Assembly: GCA_035942915.1 (NCBI GenBank)
Contig: DASZCR010000236.1
Span: forward strand, 1-21,235
Origin: DASZCR01 sp035942915
Lineage (GTDB): Bacteria; Acidobacteriota; Blastocatellia; Pyrinomonadales; Pyrinomonadaceae
Reading direction: 5' to 3'
DNA length: 21,235 nucleotides
Part shown: in pieces, positions 14,565 to 21,235 of the stretch
Position numbering within the stretch: position 1 is the first letter of the stretch
Layout of the letters: each line of letters opens with the position of its first letter
Notes under the pieces: model-generated
The model's database searches: none
Told to the model about the DNA's origin: nothing
What the model saw: only the letters and a program-made list of their open reading frames with translations
Position numbers and translations under genes: made by a program

Positions 14565-15419
14565 AAGACGCACATCGCTTTCACAGCACATGCGCGCACG
14601 CTGGCAGCCTTGCTGGCGTGTCTCGCCGCGCTCGCTTCGTCCAGCGCGTTGGTAAGACCGGCGGCGACGGCCGAGCGGACGGTGCGGCTCCGCGTGATGA
14701 GCTACAACATCCACGTCGGTATCGGGATGGACAAGCAACTCGACCTCGCAAGGATTGCGGCCGTCATCAGAGAGCAGCGCCCCGACCTCGTCGGCTTGCA
14801 GGAAGTTGACCGGGGTGTGGAGCGCACAAAGCGCGTTGACCAGATTGCCGAACTGGCGCGGCTGACGGGCATGGAATACGCCTTCGCGCATAACCTGAAT
14901 TATCAGGGCGGGCAGTACGGCGTGGCCGTGCTCTCAAGGCTGCCCATCCTCGCCATCGACCACAGGCGCTACGCCAATCTGCGCGAGGCCGAGCGGCGCG
15001 GCCTGCTCCGCGTCGAAGTGTCGAAAGACGGCACGCGCCTACACTTCGTCAACACGCATCTCGACTACCAGCACGCCGACGGACGTCTCTTCGAGACGCA
15101 ACAACTGCTCGCCGCGCTGCCCGCCACAGAAGCGCCCGTCATCATCGCGGGCGACTTCAACGACGAGCCGACCGGCACGTCCTACAAACTGATGCTGACA
15201 CGTTTCGCAGACGCGTGGACTGAGTGCGACGAAAGAGACGACGAACGGCGCGACGGCGCACCGTCGGGGCTGACCTATCCGGCTGACAAGCCTGCGAAGC
15301 GGATTGACTATGTCTTCTTCGACAAAAGACGCGTGCGCGCACGCCGCGCGCGCGTCCCCGTAACGACGGCCTCAGACCACCTCCCGCTCGTCGTCGATTT
15401 AGAAATCAAGGCCAGATGA
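14562..15419 (+). CDS. Exported endonuclease/exonuclease/phosphatase (EEP) family hydrolase
   Basis: The 285-residue protein begins with a signal peptide (MKTHIAFTAHARTLAALLACLAALASSSA). The EEP fold then follows in order: RVMSYNIHVGIG, the metal-binding Glu in QEVD (E81), YGVAVLSRLPI, NTHLDY, GDFNDEPTG (D198, N200), PAKRIDYVFF and the terminal SDH (D272-H273). All canonical catalytic residues are present, so it should be an active metal-dependent phosphoesterase outside the cytoplasm. The superfamily covers DNases, lipid and inositol phosphatases and sphingomyelinases; the substrate cannot be told. It starts 11 bases after nagX and its stop overlaps the next start by four bases, so it is translationally coupled to the GT-C gene. 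Confidence 0.9.
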   Translation: MKTHIAFTAHARTLAALLACLAALASSSALVRPAATAERTVRLRVMSYNIHVGIGMDKQLDLARIAAVIREQRPDLVGLQEVDRGVERTKRVDQIAELARLTGMEYAFAHNLNYQGGQYGVAVLSRLPILAIDHRRYANLREAERRGLLRVEVSKDGTRLHFVNTHLDYQHADGRLFETQQLLAALPATEAPVIIAGDFNDEPTGTSYKLMLTRFADAWTECDERDDERRDGAPSGLTYPADKPAKRIDYVFFDKRRVRARRARVPVTTASDHLPLVVDLEIKAR

Positions 15420-17050
15420 GAAACGCGACCGGCCAGACGTTGCTCGTCCTTTGCCTGTACGCGCTCTTGGGCGTGGCCGCATACGGCGACGTGCTCGGCC
15501 ACTTCTTTCTGTCGGACGATTTCGAGCAGATAGGGCGTGTGCTGGACGGCGACCTCTCTTTCGTCTGGGGCAGAAGTCACGGCGGATTCTTTCGCCCGGT
15601 CTTCATTCTCAGCTACTACCTCGACGCCGTGCTGTGGGGACGCAATCCTTTCGGGTTTCACCTGACAAACCTGCTCCTACACGTCCTCAACTCTCTCCTC
15701 GTCTACGCGCTCGCACGCGCTCTGACCGTAGACGCGCCGCTGACGGAGACGAGGCGCAAGCTTGTCTCCATCCTCGCGGGGCTTATCTTCCTGCTGCACC
15801 CTTCGCACACAGAGGCCGTCTCATGGGTGTCCGGGCGCGCAGACCTGCTGGCGACGCTCTTCTGTCTGGCGTCGCTGCTCGCATACATCTCTTACCTGCA
15901 TACGGGCAGGCGCGCGCAACTCTCGGTCGCACTCTGCGCGTTTGCTGCGGCGTTGCTCTCGAAGGAGGCGGCCGTCTGCCTGCCGCTCGTCGTGTGGGTG
16001 ATGGGCGCGTATCTCTCGCGTGTGCATAACGGCGGCGGCGGCGGCGTGCGTGCGACGCTGGTGCGTGCGTTGAAGACGGCCGCGCCTTTCCTGTCGATTC
16101 TCGTCGTCTACGCTGTCATGCGCGCATTGATGCTCGGTTCGCTGGTGGGCGGCTACGGCGCGGAGCGGCATCTCGACTTCACGCATTCGGTCGTCGTCAG
16201 CCAACTGCTCCGTCTCTGCCTGCGTGCGGCGCTCCCGGCCGTCACATTGCGTTCGCTGACGTTTCTCGAATCGCGCATGTTGTCGCCGGTGCTCATCTGC
16301 ATTGGCGTCGCGCTGTTGATAGCGACGGCGGTCGTACTGGCGCGCGCGCGGAGACGACGCGCCGTCGCCGAGTTCGCGCGGCGCAACAAGTTTCTGTGGG
16401 TGCTGTGGGCGCTCTTCGTCTGCGCGATGCTTCCGGCCGTCAACCTGAGAATCAACGTCTTCGACACGCAGGGCGAGCGTTTCCTGTATCTGCCGACGGT
16501 CTTCTCCTCTGCGGCGCTGGCTTACGCGTTGGCGAAGTCTGCGCGCAGCATGAGATTGTTCGTCCTCTTCAGTCTCACCTTGTTGTGCTTTTACACGGTC
16601 GCGTTGCGAATCACGAATCGCCACTGGGGCGAGGCGGCGGAAGTCTCTCGCGGCATCACGGAGGCGGTCGCGCGGCTGGCGACGCGCGAGACGGCCGTCG
16701 TCGTCAACGTGCCGGACAACCTGCGGGGCGTGCATCTTTTCAGAAACGGAATCGAGTATGCGGTGACGCGCTTTGCCGCGCACGCCGGGAGCGTGAAGCG
16801 CGTGGCCGTCGTCGCGTTTCAAGACCTGAAGACGCCGCTCGACCGCGTCGAGATATCGACGGGAGACGACGCGCTCGCGTTGCGTCTCATGGAAGCGCAG
16901 GCGGTCTTCGTGAAGTTCAATCCATCGCCGGAATGTGTCGAAGTTATCAGCCGGACGGAGAAAGAGTTGCGCCTGCGACTGACGAACTGCGCCGCACGGC
17001 CGGACATTTTTTACTTCAGCGACGGAAAGCTTGTGCCTTTTGCCTTATAA
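15416..17050 (+). CDS. GT-C type membrane glycosyltransferase-like protein (TMTC/DUF1736-like)
   Basis: The 544 residues contain about ten or eleven hydrophobic segments up to residue about 395, then a soluble C-terminal domain of about 145 residues. The first extracytoplasmic loop has HFFLSDDFEQ with the Asp pair D34-D35, as in GT-C enzymes that use polyprenyl-linked sugars. LIFLLHPSHTEAVSWVSGRADLLATLFCL is the signature of TMTC-type O-mannosyltransferases and their bacterial relatives. A further typical segment is NVFDTQGERFLYLPTVFSS. The tetratricopeptide repeats usual in TMTC proteins are absent; the tail instead looks alpha/beta, with AVVVNVPDNLRG. It probably transfers a sugar from a lipid carrier at the outer face of the inner membrane. 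ATG 15416 lies in an ATGA overlap with the EEP gene. Confidence 0.82.
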   Translation: MRNATGQTLLVLCLYALLGVAAYGDVLGHFFLSDDFEQIGRVLDGDLSFVWGRSHGGFFRPVFILSYYLDAVLWGRNPFGFHLTNLLLHVLNSLLVYALARALTVDAPLTETRRKLVSILAGLIFLLHPSHTEAVSWVSGRADLLATLFCLASLLAYISYLHTGRRAQLSVALCAFAAALLSKEAAVCLPLVVWVMGAYLSRVHNGGGGGVRATLVRALKTAAPFLSILVVYAVMRALMLGSLVGGYGAERHLDFTHSVVVSQLLRLCLRAALPAVTLRSLTFLESRMLSPVLICIGVALLIATAVVLARARRRRAVAEFARRNKFLWVLWALFVCAMLPAVNLRINVFDTQGERFLYLPTVFSSAALAYALAKSARSMRLFVLFSLTLLCFYTVALRITNRHWGEAAEVSRGITEAVARLATRETAVVVNVPDNLRGVHLFRNGIEYAVTRFAAHAGSVKRVAVVAFQDLKTPLDRVEISTGDDALALRLMEAQAVFVKFNPSPECVEVISRTEKELRLRLTNCAARPDIFYFSDGKLVPFAL

Positions 17051-17051
17051 T
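17046..17051 (+). promoter_or_regulatory. Possible -10 box upstream of murE
   Basis: A perfect TATAAT overlaps the stop codon of the GT-C gene and lies 48 bases before the murE GTG. No good -35 box is found at 16-18 bases (CGGAAA region). It may be an internal promoter giving murE and the next gene extra transcription. Confidence 0.35.
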
Positions 17052-17099
17052 CGCGCGTGCTCTGGTAATCGAAAACAGTTCGGGAAGTGAGAGCTTCAG

Positions 17100-18605
17100 G
17101 TGTCTGAGGAGAAGCGAAAGGTGACGCTCGCAGATGTCGCGCGCGCAACGGCCGGGCGTCTGAGCGGCGACGATGAAAACAGTCTGGTGGCAGACGTGAC
17201 GCACGACTCGCGTCAGGCGCGCGCCGGGTCGCTCTTCGTGGCCGTGGCGGGCGCGACCTTCGACGCGCACCGCTTCATCCCGCAGGTCTTGGAGGCGGGC
17301 GCGCTCGGCGTCATCTCCGAGCGGGTGCGCCCCGCAGACTTCGGCGGCGCGTGGATTGAAGTCGAAAACGTCCGGCGCGCGCAGGCTTTGGCCGCCGCCG
17401 AGGTGCACAGGCATCCTTCGCGTGAACTGAACCTCGTCGGCATCACGGGCACGAACGGCAAGACGACGACGACCTATCTGGTCGCAGCAGTGGCGGAGAG
17501 CGCAGGCGAGCCGGTGGCCTTGACGAGTACGGTCGAGTATCGCGTCGCGGACGAACGCATCAAGGCCGAGCGGACGACGCCGGAAGCGAGCGACACGCAG
17601 AGGCTTCTGCGACGCGCCGTCGAGCGCGGCTGCCGTCTGGCCGTCATGGAGTCTTCTTCTCAGGCGTTGGACTTGCATCGCTGCGACGCGCTCGACTACG
17701 CGGCGGCCGTCTTCACCAACCTCACGCGCGACCACCTCGACTATCACGGCACGATGGAGAACTACTTCGCGGCCAAGCGGAGGCTCTTTGACGGAAGCCT
17801 CGGAACGCCGCCGCGTCATGCCGTCATCAACACAGACGACGAGCGCGGCGCGCTGCTCGCAGACGAACTTGAGAGGGACGGCCGCACGCGCGTCGTCCGC
17901 TACGCTTTGCAGGCCGCGTCGGACGTGACGGCGCGCGAGGTCGAGTTCTCGCTCGAAGGCATGAGCTTCCTGTTACAGACGCCCGCCGGGGAGCGTCGCC
18001 TTCATTCGCCTCTCGTCGGACGCCCGCACATCTACAACATCCTCGCGGCGACGGCCACCGCGCTCGCGCTCGGCTACACGCTCGACACCATCGCGCAGGC
18101 GGTCGAAACCTGCGCCGGAGCGCCCGGCCGCTTCGAGCGCGTCGCGCACGGCGGAGACTTCGCCGTTGTCGTCGATTACGCGCACACGGACGACGCGCTG
18201 CTGAATGTCCTACGTACGGCGCGCGACGTGACGCGCGGACGCATCATCACCGTCTTCGGCTGCGGGGGCGACCGCGACCGCTCGAAACGCGCGCCAATGG
18301 GCGAAGCCGCCGCCTCTCTGAGCGACACCGTGATTCTCACTTCCGACAACCCGCGCACGGAAGACCCGGAGGCCATCTTCGCAGACATCGAAGAAGGCTT
18401 GCGCGCGACGCGTAAGCCTTACCTGAAGATTGCCGACCGGCGCGAGGCCATCCATCGCGCCGTCTCCGAAGCGTCGTCGGGCGACGTGGTGCTGATTGCG
18501 GGCAAGGGGCACGAAGACTATCAACTCATCGGCAAAGATGTCTTCCACTTCGACGACAGGGAAGTGGCGCGCGAGGCGCTCGACAGCCTGTCAGGTCACA
18601 GTTAA
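17100..18605 (+). CDS. murE: UDP-N-acetylmuramoyl-L-alanyl-D-glutamate--2,6-diaminopimelate ligase
   Basis: This 501-residue cytosolic ligase adds meso-diaminopimelate to UDP-MurNAc-L-Ala-D-Glu in peptidoglycan synthesis, using ATP. The N-terminal UDP-binding domain has DSRQARAGSLFVAVAGATFDAHRF. The ATP loop is GITGTNGKTTTTYL (GTNGKTT at 117-123). ESSSQALDLHR and FTNLTRDHLDYHGTMENYF follow. The DNPR motif (416-419, in TSDNPRTEDP) is the mark of diaminopimelate rather than lysine specificity, and GKGHEDYQLIG closes the C-terminal domain. Length is normal. The start is GTG 17100 with only a weak Shine-Dalgarno sequence. It lies outside any visible mur/fts cluster and sits instead at the end of an amino-sugar gene series, 49 bases after the GT-C gene. 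Confidence 0.96.
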   Translation: MSEEKRKVTLADVARATAGRLSGDDENSLVADVTHDSRQARAGSLFVAVAGATFDAHRFIPQVLEAGALGVISERVRPADFGGAWIEVENVRRAQALAAAEVHRHPSRELNLVGITGTNGKTTTTYLVAAVAESAGEPVALTSTVEYRVADERIKAERTTPEASDTQRLLRRAVERGCRLAVMESSSQALDLHRCDALDYAAAVFTNLTRDHLDYHGTMENYFAAKRRLFDGSLGTPPRHAVINTDDERGALLADELERDGRTRVVRYALQAASDVTAREVEFSLEGMSFLLQTPAGERRLHSPLVGRPHIYNILAATATALALGYTLDTIAQAVETCAGAPGRFERVAHGGDFAVVVDYAHTDDALLNVLRTARDVTRGRIITVFGCGGDRDRSKRAPMGEAAASLSDTVILTSDNPRTEDPEAIFADIEEGLRATRKPYLKIADRREAIHRAVSEASSGDVVLIAGKGHEDYQLIGKDVFHFDDREVAREALDSLSGHS

Positions 18606-18622
18606 AGGGTAACGGTAGCCGC

Positions 18623-19534
18623 ATGAAGATTATCGTGACAGGTTCGACCGGATTGGTGGGACGCGCTCTCGTGCGCGCGCTGCTGGCCGATGGACATCAG
18701 GTGACGCGCATGGTGCGCGGCGCGTCGCAGACTTCGGACGCGCAGGCGACGGCGACCGTGCGCTGGGACGTGGATGCAGGCGTCGTCGCAGACCCTTCAG
18801 CGCTCGAAGGGCACGACGCGGTTGTGCATCTGGCGGGCGAGAGCGTCTCGGAGAAGTGGACGCCGGAGCGCAAGCGGCGCATCCTCGAAAGCCGCGTGCG
18901 CGGCACGCGCCTGATTGCGGAGACCATCGCCGCGCTCGAACGACGGCCGAAGGTCTTGGTCTCGGCCTCTGCCATCGGCTTTTACGGCGACCGGGGCGAA
19001 GAGTTGTTGACGGAAGCGAGCGCATCGGGCGGAGACTTCCTGAGCGAGGTCTGCCGCGAGTGGGAGAAGGCGACGCTGGCGGCGAGTCAGGCGGGCGTGC
19101 GCGTCGTCAATCTACGCATCGGCATCGTCCTCAGCGCAGACGGAGGCGCGCTCGCGAAGATGCTCACGCCCTTCAAGTTCGGCGTCGGCGGTCGCATCGG
19201 CAGCGGCCGACAGTACATGAGTTGGATTGACCTCGACGACCTTATCGGCATCATCAAACATGCCATCGAGAACGATTCCCTGCGCGGGGCGGTCAACGCG
19301 GTTGCGCCGCAGCCCGTCACGAACGCGCAATTTACAGAGACGCTCGGCCGCGTCCTCGGCCGCCCGACGCTGTTTCCCGTCCCCGTGTTTGCCGTCAAAC
19401 TGGCCTTCGGCGAGATGGGCGAGACGCTGCTGCTCGGTAGTCAACGCGTCGAACCCGCGCAACTGAGGGCGAGCGGCTACAGGTTCGCCTACGCCAACCT
19501 CGAAGACTCCCTCCGCCACGTTCTCAAGAAGTAG
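18623..19534 (+). CDS. TIGR01777-family epimerase (YfcH-like SDR)
   Basis: The 303-residue protein starts with MKIIVTGSTGLVGRALVRALLADGHQV, the Rossmann loop GSTGLVG at 7-13. The family-specific strings are HLAGESVSEKWTPERKRRILESRVRGT, SASAIGFYGDRGEE, FLSEVCREWE and RIGIVLSADGGALAKMLTPFKFGVGGRIGSGRQYMSWI. These identify the TIGR01777 group, whose bacterial members include E. coli YfcH. The substrate is not established; members of the family have been linked to cell division and to plastid GIANT CHLOROPLAST 1. AAAGGG lies 13 bases before ATG 18623. The gene begins 17 bases after murE and is probably cotranscribed with it. The convergent permease ends 30 bases beyond its stop. Confidence 0.93.
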   Translation: MKIIVTGSTGLVGRALVRALLADGHQVTRMVRGASQTSDAQATATVRWDVDAGVVADPSALEGHDAVVHLAGESVSEKWTPERKRRILESRVRGTRLIAETIAALERRPKVLVSASAIGFYGDRGEELLTEASASGGDFLSEVCREWEKATLAASQAGVRVVNLRIGIVLSADGGALAKMLTPFKFGVGGRIGSGRQYMSWIDLDDLIGIIKHAIENDSLRGAVNAVAPQPVTNAQFTETLGRVLGRPTLFPVPVFAVKLAFGEMGETLLLGSQRVEPAQLRASGYRFAYANLEDSLRHVLKK

Positions 19535-19564
19535 CAGCGCCGCGCCAACATCTTCTTCTGCGCG

Positions 19565-21040
19565 TCAGAGGTCGTCGTGCCCGTAAGGAGGTTCGGGCTG
19601 GACTTTGGCTCCGCGATGGCGGAAGAAGAAGTAGTAGACGGGCAGACCGAGCGCGATGAGTGCGAGGCCGAAGAGCGCCTGGTCGGGCGACGTGCGCAGC
19701 GTGTTGATGAGCAGGAAGCCCGTGACGAGCAGGAAGAGCACGGGCACGACGGGGTAGCCCCACGCGCGATAGGGTCGCTCGACGTGCGGCATCCGGCGGC
19801 GGAAGATGAAGATGGAGGCCGTCACCAACCCGTAAAAGATGTAAGAGCCGAAGATGACGTAGTTCGTCAGCGCGTCGAACGAACCGGAGAGCGCGAGCAG
19901 ACACGCCCACACGCCCTGCGCGAGAAGCGCGCCGATGGGGACGCGCGTGCGCGGGTGCAGGCGCGCGAGTTCCTGAAAGAAGAGGCCGTCGCGCGCCATC
20001 GCATAAGGGACGCGTGCGCCCGTCAGAATCGAGGTGTGCAGCGTGCCGATGGAGGAGGCCATCAGCGCGGCGGCAATCAGACCCGCGACGAGACGGCGCG
20101 CCACGTCGCTGTAGGGCGTCATGAAAGTGTCTGTCACCTTCGCCGCCACAGACGACTCGGCCGAGACGCTCGCCACAGCGGTCGGCGCGAGCGCGTAGAA
20201 GTATGCGATGTTGATGAAGACGTAGAGCAGGATGATGACGAGCGTGCCGCCAATCAGTGCGAGCGGGACGTTGCGTTGCGGATTCTTGACCTCGCCTGCG
20301 ACGAGCGTCAGGTTGTTCCATCCGTCGTAGCCCCACAGCGCGCCGAGCATCGCCGCGCCGAAACCGGCGACACCCAACATCTGAGCCTTGTCCACACCCT
20401 CACACAACCCGCCCGCGTTCGTCTGTGCGAAGTGGCCGAAGCTGCCATCGGCCAGCAGGAACGCGCCGAAGCCGATGCCCAGCACGAGCGCAATCTTGAC
20501 GCCCGTGAGCAGCGTCGCCACCCATCCGCTGACGACGACGGCTGCACAGTTGACGAGCGTGAAGACGATGATGGCCGTCACCGCGATGAGTTGCAGAGGG
20601 CCGAAGTCAAACGTCCTGTCGCCGAAGACGTTGAGCGAGAAGAAGGGCGTTTCGAGGGCATTGCCCGTCAGCCCGTTGAGGAAGATAGCGAAGGCGACGG
20701 CGACCGACGCCTGCGAACCCGTCTTGGCGATGAAGATTTGCATCCACCCGTAGAGAAATCCCGTCCCCGACCCGTAGGCCTCGCGCACGAAGACGTACTC
20801 GCCGCCCGCGCGCGGCATCATCGCAGACAACTCCGCATAGGTGAGCGCCCCGGCCAGACTCAAGAGTCCGGCCACGACCCAGACCGTGATGACCATGCCG
20901 GGCGACCCGACGTTGCACGTCATCACGCGCGCCTTGAGGAAGACGCCCGTCCCGATGACGTTGCCGATGATGATTGACGTGGCCGCAATCAGCGACAGCC
21001 CACGAATCAGAGAGATGTTCCTTGAGATAGGCGTCGTCAT
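19565..21040 (-). CDS. Amino acid permease, APC superfamily (LAT-like)
   Basis: The 491-residue protein has about twelve membrane helices. The first carries GNVIGTGVFLK, the unwound substrate-binding stretch of APC transporters. Helix 2-3 follows as LLSLAGALTYAELSAMMPRAGGEYVFVREAYG, then WGYDGWNNLTLVAGEVKNPQRNVP, the signature of the L-type amino acid transporter branch. RVPYAMARDGLFF and FIFRRRMPHVERPYRAWGYPVVPVLF lead to helices 11-12. It should import or exchange amino acids at the inner membrane; the specific substrate is unknown. ATG 21040 is taken as start. The usual Shine-Dalgarno site is missing, and a TATACT box lies only six bases upstream, so translation may be leaderless. Confidence 0.92.
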   Translation of the reverse strand: MTTPISRNISLIRGLSLIAATSIIIGNVIGTGVFLKARVMTCNVGSPGMVITVWVVAGLLSLAGALTYAELSAMMPRAGGEYVFVREAYGSGTGFLYGWMQIFIAKTGSQASVAVAFAIFLNGLTGNALETPFFSLNVFGDRTFDFGPLQLIAVTAIIVFTLVNCAAVVVSGWVATLLTGVKIALVLGIGFGAFLLADGSFGHFAQTNAGGLCEGVDKAQMLGVAGFGAAMLGALWGYDGWNNLTLVAGEVKNPQRNVPLALIGGTLVIILLYVFINIAYFYALAPTAVASVSAESSVAAKVTDTFMTPYSDVARRLVAGLIAAALMASSIGTLHTSILTGARVPYAMARDGLFFQELARLHPRTRVPIGALLAQGVWACLLALSGSFDALTNYVIFGSYIFYGLVTASIFIFRRRMPHVERPYRAWGYPVVPVLFLLVTGFLLINTLRTSPDQALFGLALIALGLPVYYFFFRHRGAKVQPEPPYGHDDL

Positions 21041-21046
21041 AAGTTC

Positions 21047-21052
21047 AGTATA
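21047..21052 (-). promoter_or_regulatory. -10 box abutting the permease start codon
   Basis: On the minus strand TATACT occupies the complement of 21047-21052. A start site six to seven bases downstream falls on or next to the A of ATG 21040, giving a leaderless message. The -35 region, inside the heptamer repeats, is only a weak match (TTATCC, complement of 21069-21074). Confidence 0.4.
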
Positions 21053-21054
21053 GA

Positions 21055-21124
21055 GGACGAAGGATGAAGGATAAGAGATGAGAGATAAGTGATGACGGCC
21101 GGGTGATGAGAGATGAGAGATGAA
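21055..21124. repeat. Degenerate tandem heptanucleotide repeat, ten units
   Basis: Exactly ten 7-base units fit end to end with no slip in phase. Nine follow the consensus RGATRAR (for example GGATGAA, GGATAAG, AGATGAG, AGATAAG, TGATGAC); the seventh (21097-21103) is GGCCGGG and does not fit. The tract fills most of the gap between the permease start and the next gene's stop. It is purine-rich on the plus strand and unlike the GC-rich coding around it. Similar degenerate heptamer tracts are known between genes in some other bacteria. Confidence 0.75.
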
Positions 21125-21170
21125 CAGAAGACAGCAATGCTTTCATCCTTGCTCCCGCATCCCTTTCTTC

Positions 21171-21235
21171 TCACTCCCACACGTCGCCTGCGAGCAGGTC
21201 TGCGTAAGAGTCACGGCGGCGGACGAGGTCTATGC
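21171..21235 (-). CDS. C-terminal end of an unidentified minus-strand gene (partial)
   Basis: Reading the minus strand from the window edge gives an open frame ending IDLVRRRDSYADLLAGDVWE and a TGA at the complement of 21171-21173. The composition and codon choice match the neighbouring genes, and it lies upstream of the permease on the same strand. Only about 20 codons are inside the window, too few to name a family. No intrinsic terminator is seen after it. Confidence 0.5.
   Translation of the reverse strand, partial: IDLVRRRDSYADLLAGDVWE

Noticed and set aside
15821..16822. 333-codon minus-strand frame opposite the GT-C gene
   Set aside because: Highly charged, low-complexity product expected from the complement of membrane-helix codons.
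19577..20977. 466-codon plus-strand frame opposite the permease
   Set aside because: The product is an Arg/Asp/Glu/His-rich string with no domain, a mirror of the hydrophobic codons of the permease.

Overview
The window is bacterial, GC-rich, densely coded on both strands and has no gene-free stretch longer than about 210 bases. It shows no rRNA, tRNA, CRISPR array, transposase or phage gene, so it looks like ordinary chromosome. A meso-diaminopimelate-type MurE indicates a peptidoglycan-containing diderm-like bacterium. The mix of protein types (HGSNAT/NagX-like acyltransferase, TMTC-like GT-C protein, PA0069-type radical SAM protein, LAT-type permease) and the GC-rich coding remind me of Acidobacteriota, class Blastocatellia (Pyrinomonadaceae-like). 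That placement is inference from memory of family distribution and was not tested.

Layout. Positions 1-723 hold the 3' end of an RmlD-like sugar-nucleotide reductase, closed by a strong intrinsic terminator. Positions 930-3011 carry a membrane-anchored SRPBCC protein and a zinc-dependent alcohol/formaldehyde-type dehydrogenase, separated by a long hairpin. Positions 3184-7114 are a patchwork of small and housekeeping-accessory genes: a three-helix membrane protein, a Ser/Gly-rich 64-residue protein, a convergent 119-residue unknown, a J-domain membrane protein, a VOC-fold protein, a radical SAM protein and a CBS-pair protein.

Positions 7165-19534 form the most coherent block, which appears to be devoted to amino-sugar and cell-envelope metabolism. 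Leftward run a SIS-domain protein (GlcN-6-phosphate deaminase/isomerase type) and an SDR epimerase. Divergently, a tightly packed rightward series of seven genes spans about 10.2 kb: GH20 hexosaminidase, GH3 (NagZ-like) hexosaminidase, NagX/HGSNAT-like acetyltransferase, exported endonuclease/exonuclease/phosphatase, GT-C glycosyltransferase-like membrane protein, MurE and a TIGR01777 epimerase. The two hexosaminidases carry export signals and could release GlcNAc from peptidoglycan or chitin-like polymers outside the cytoplasm. NagX is a membrane protein tied to GlcNAc use in other bacteria, the SIS protein would feed amino sugar into glycolysis, and MurE would send peptide-linked precursor back to wall synthesis.

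The right end holds a 12-helix amino acid permease on the minus strand, a degenerate tandem heptanucleotide repeat in the gap behind it, and the last codons of another minus-strand gene that runs off the window.
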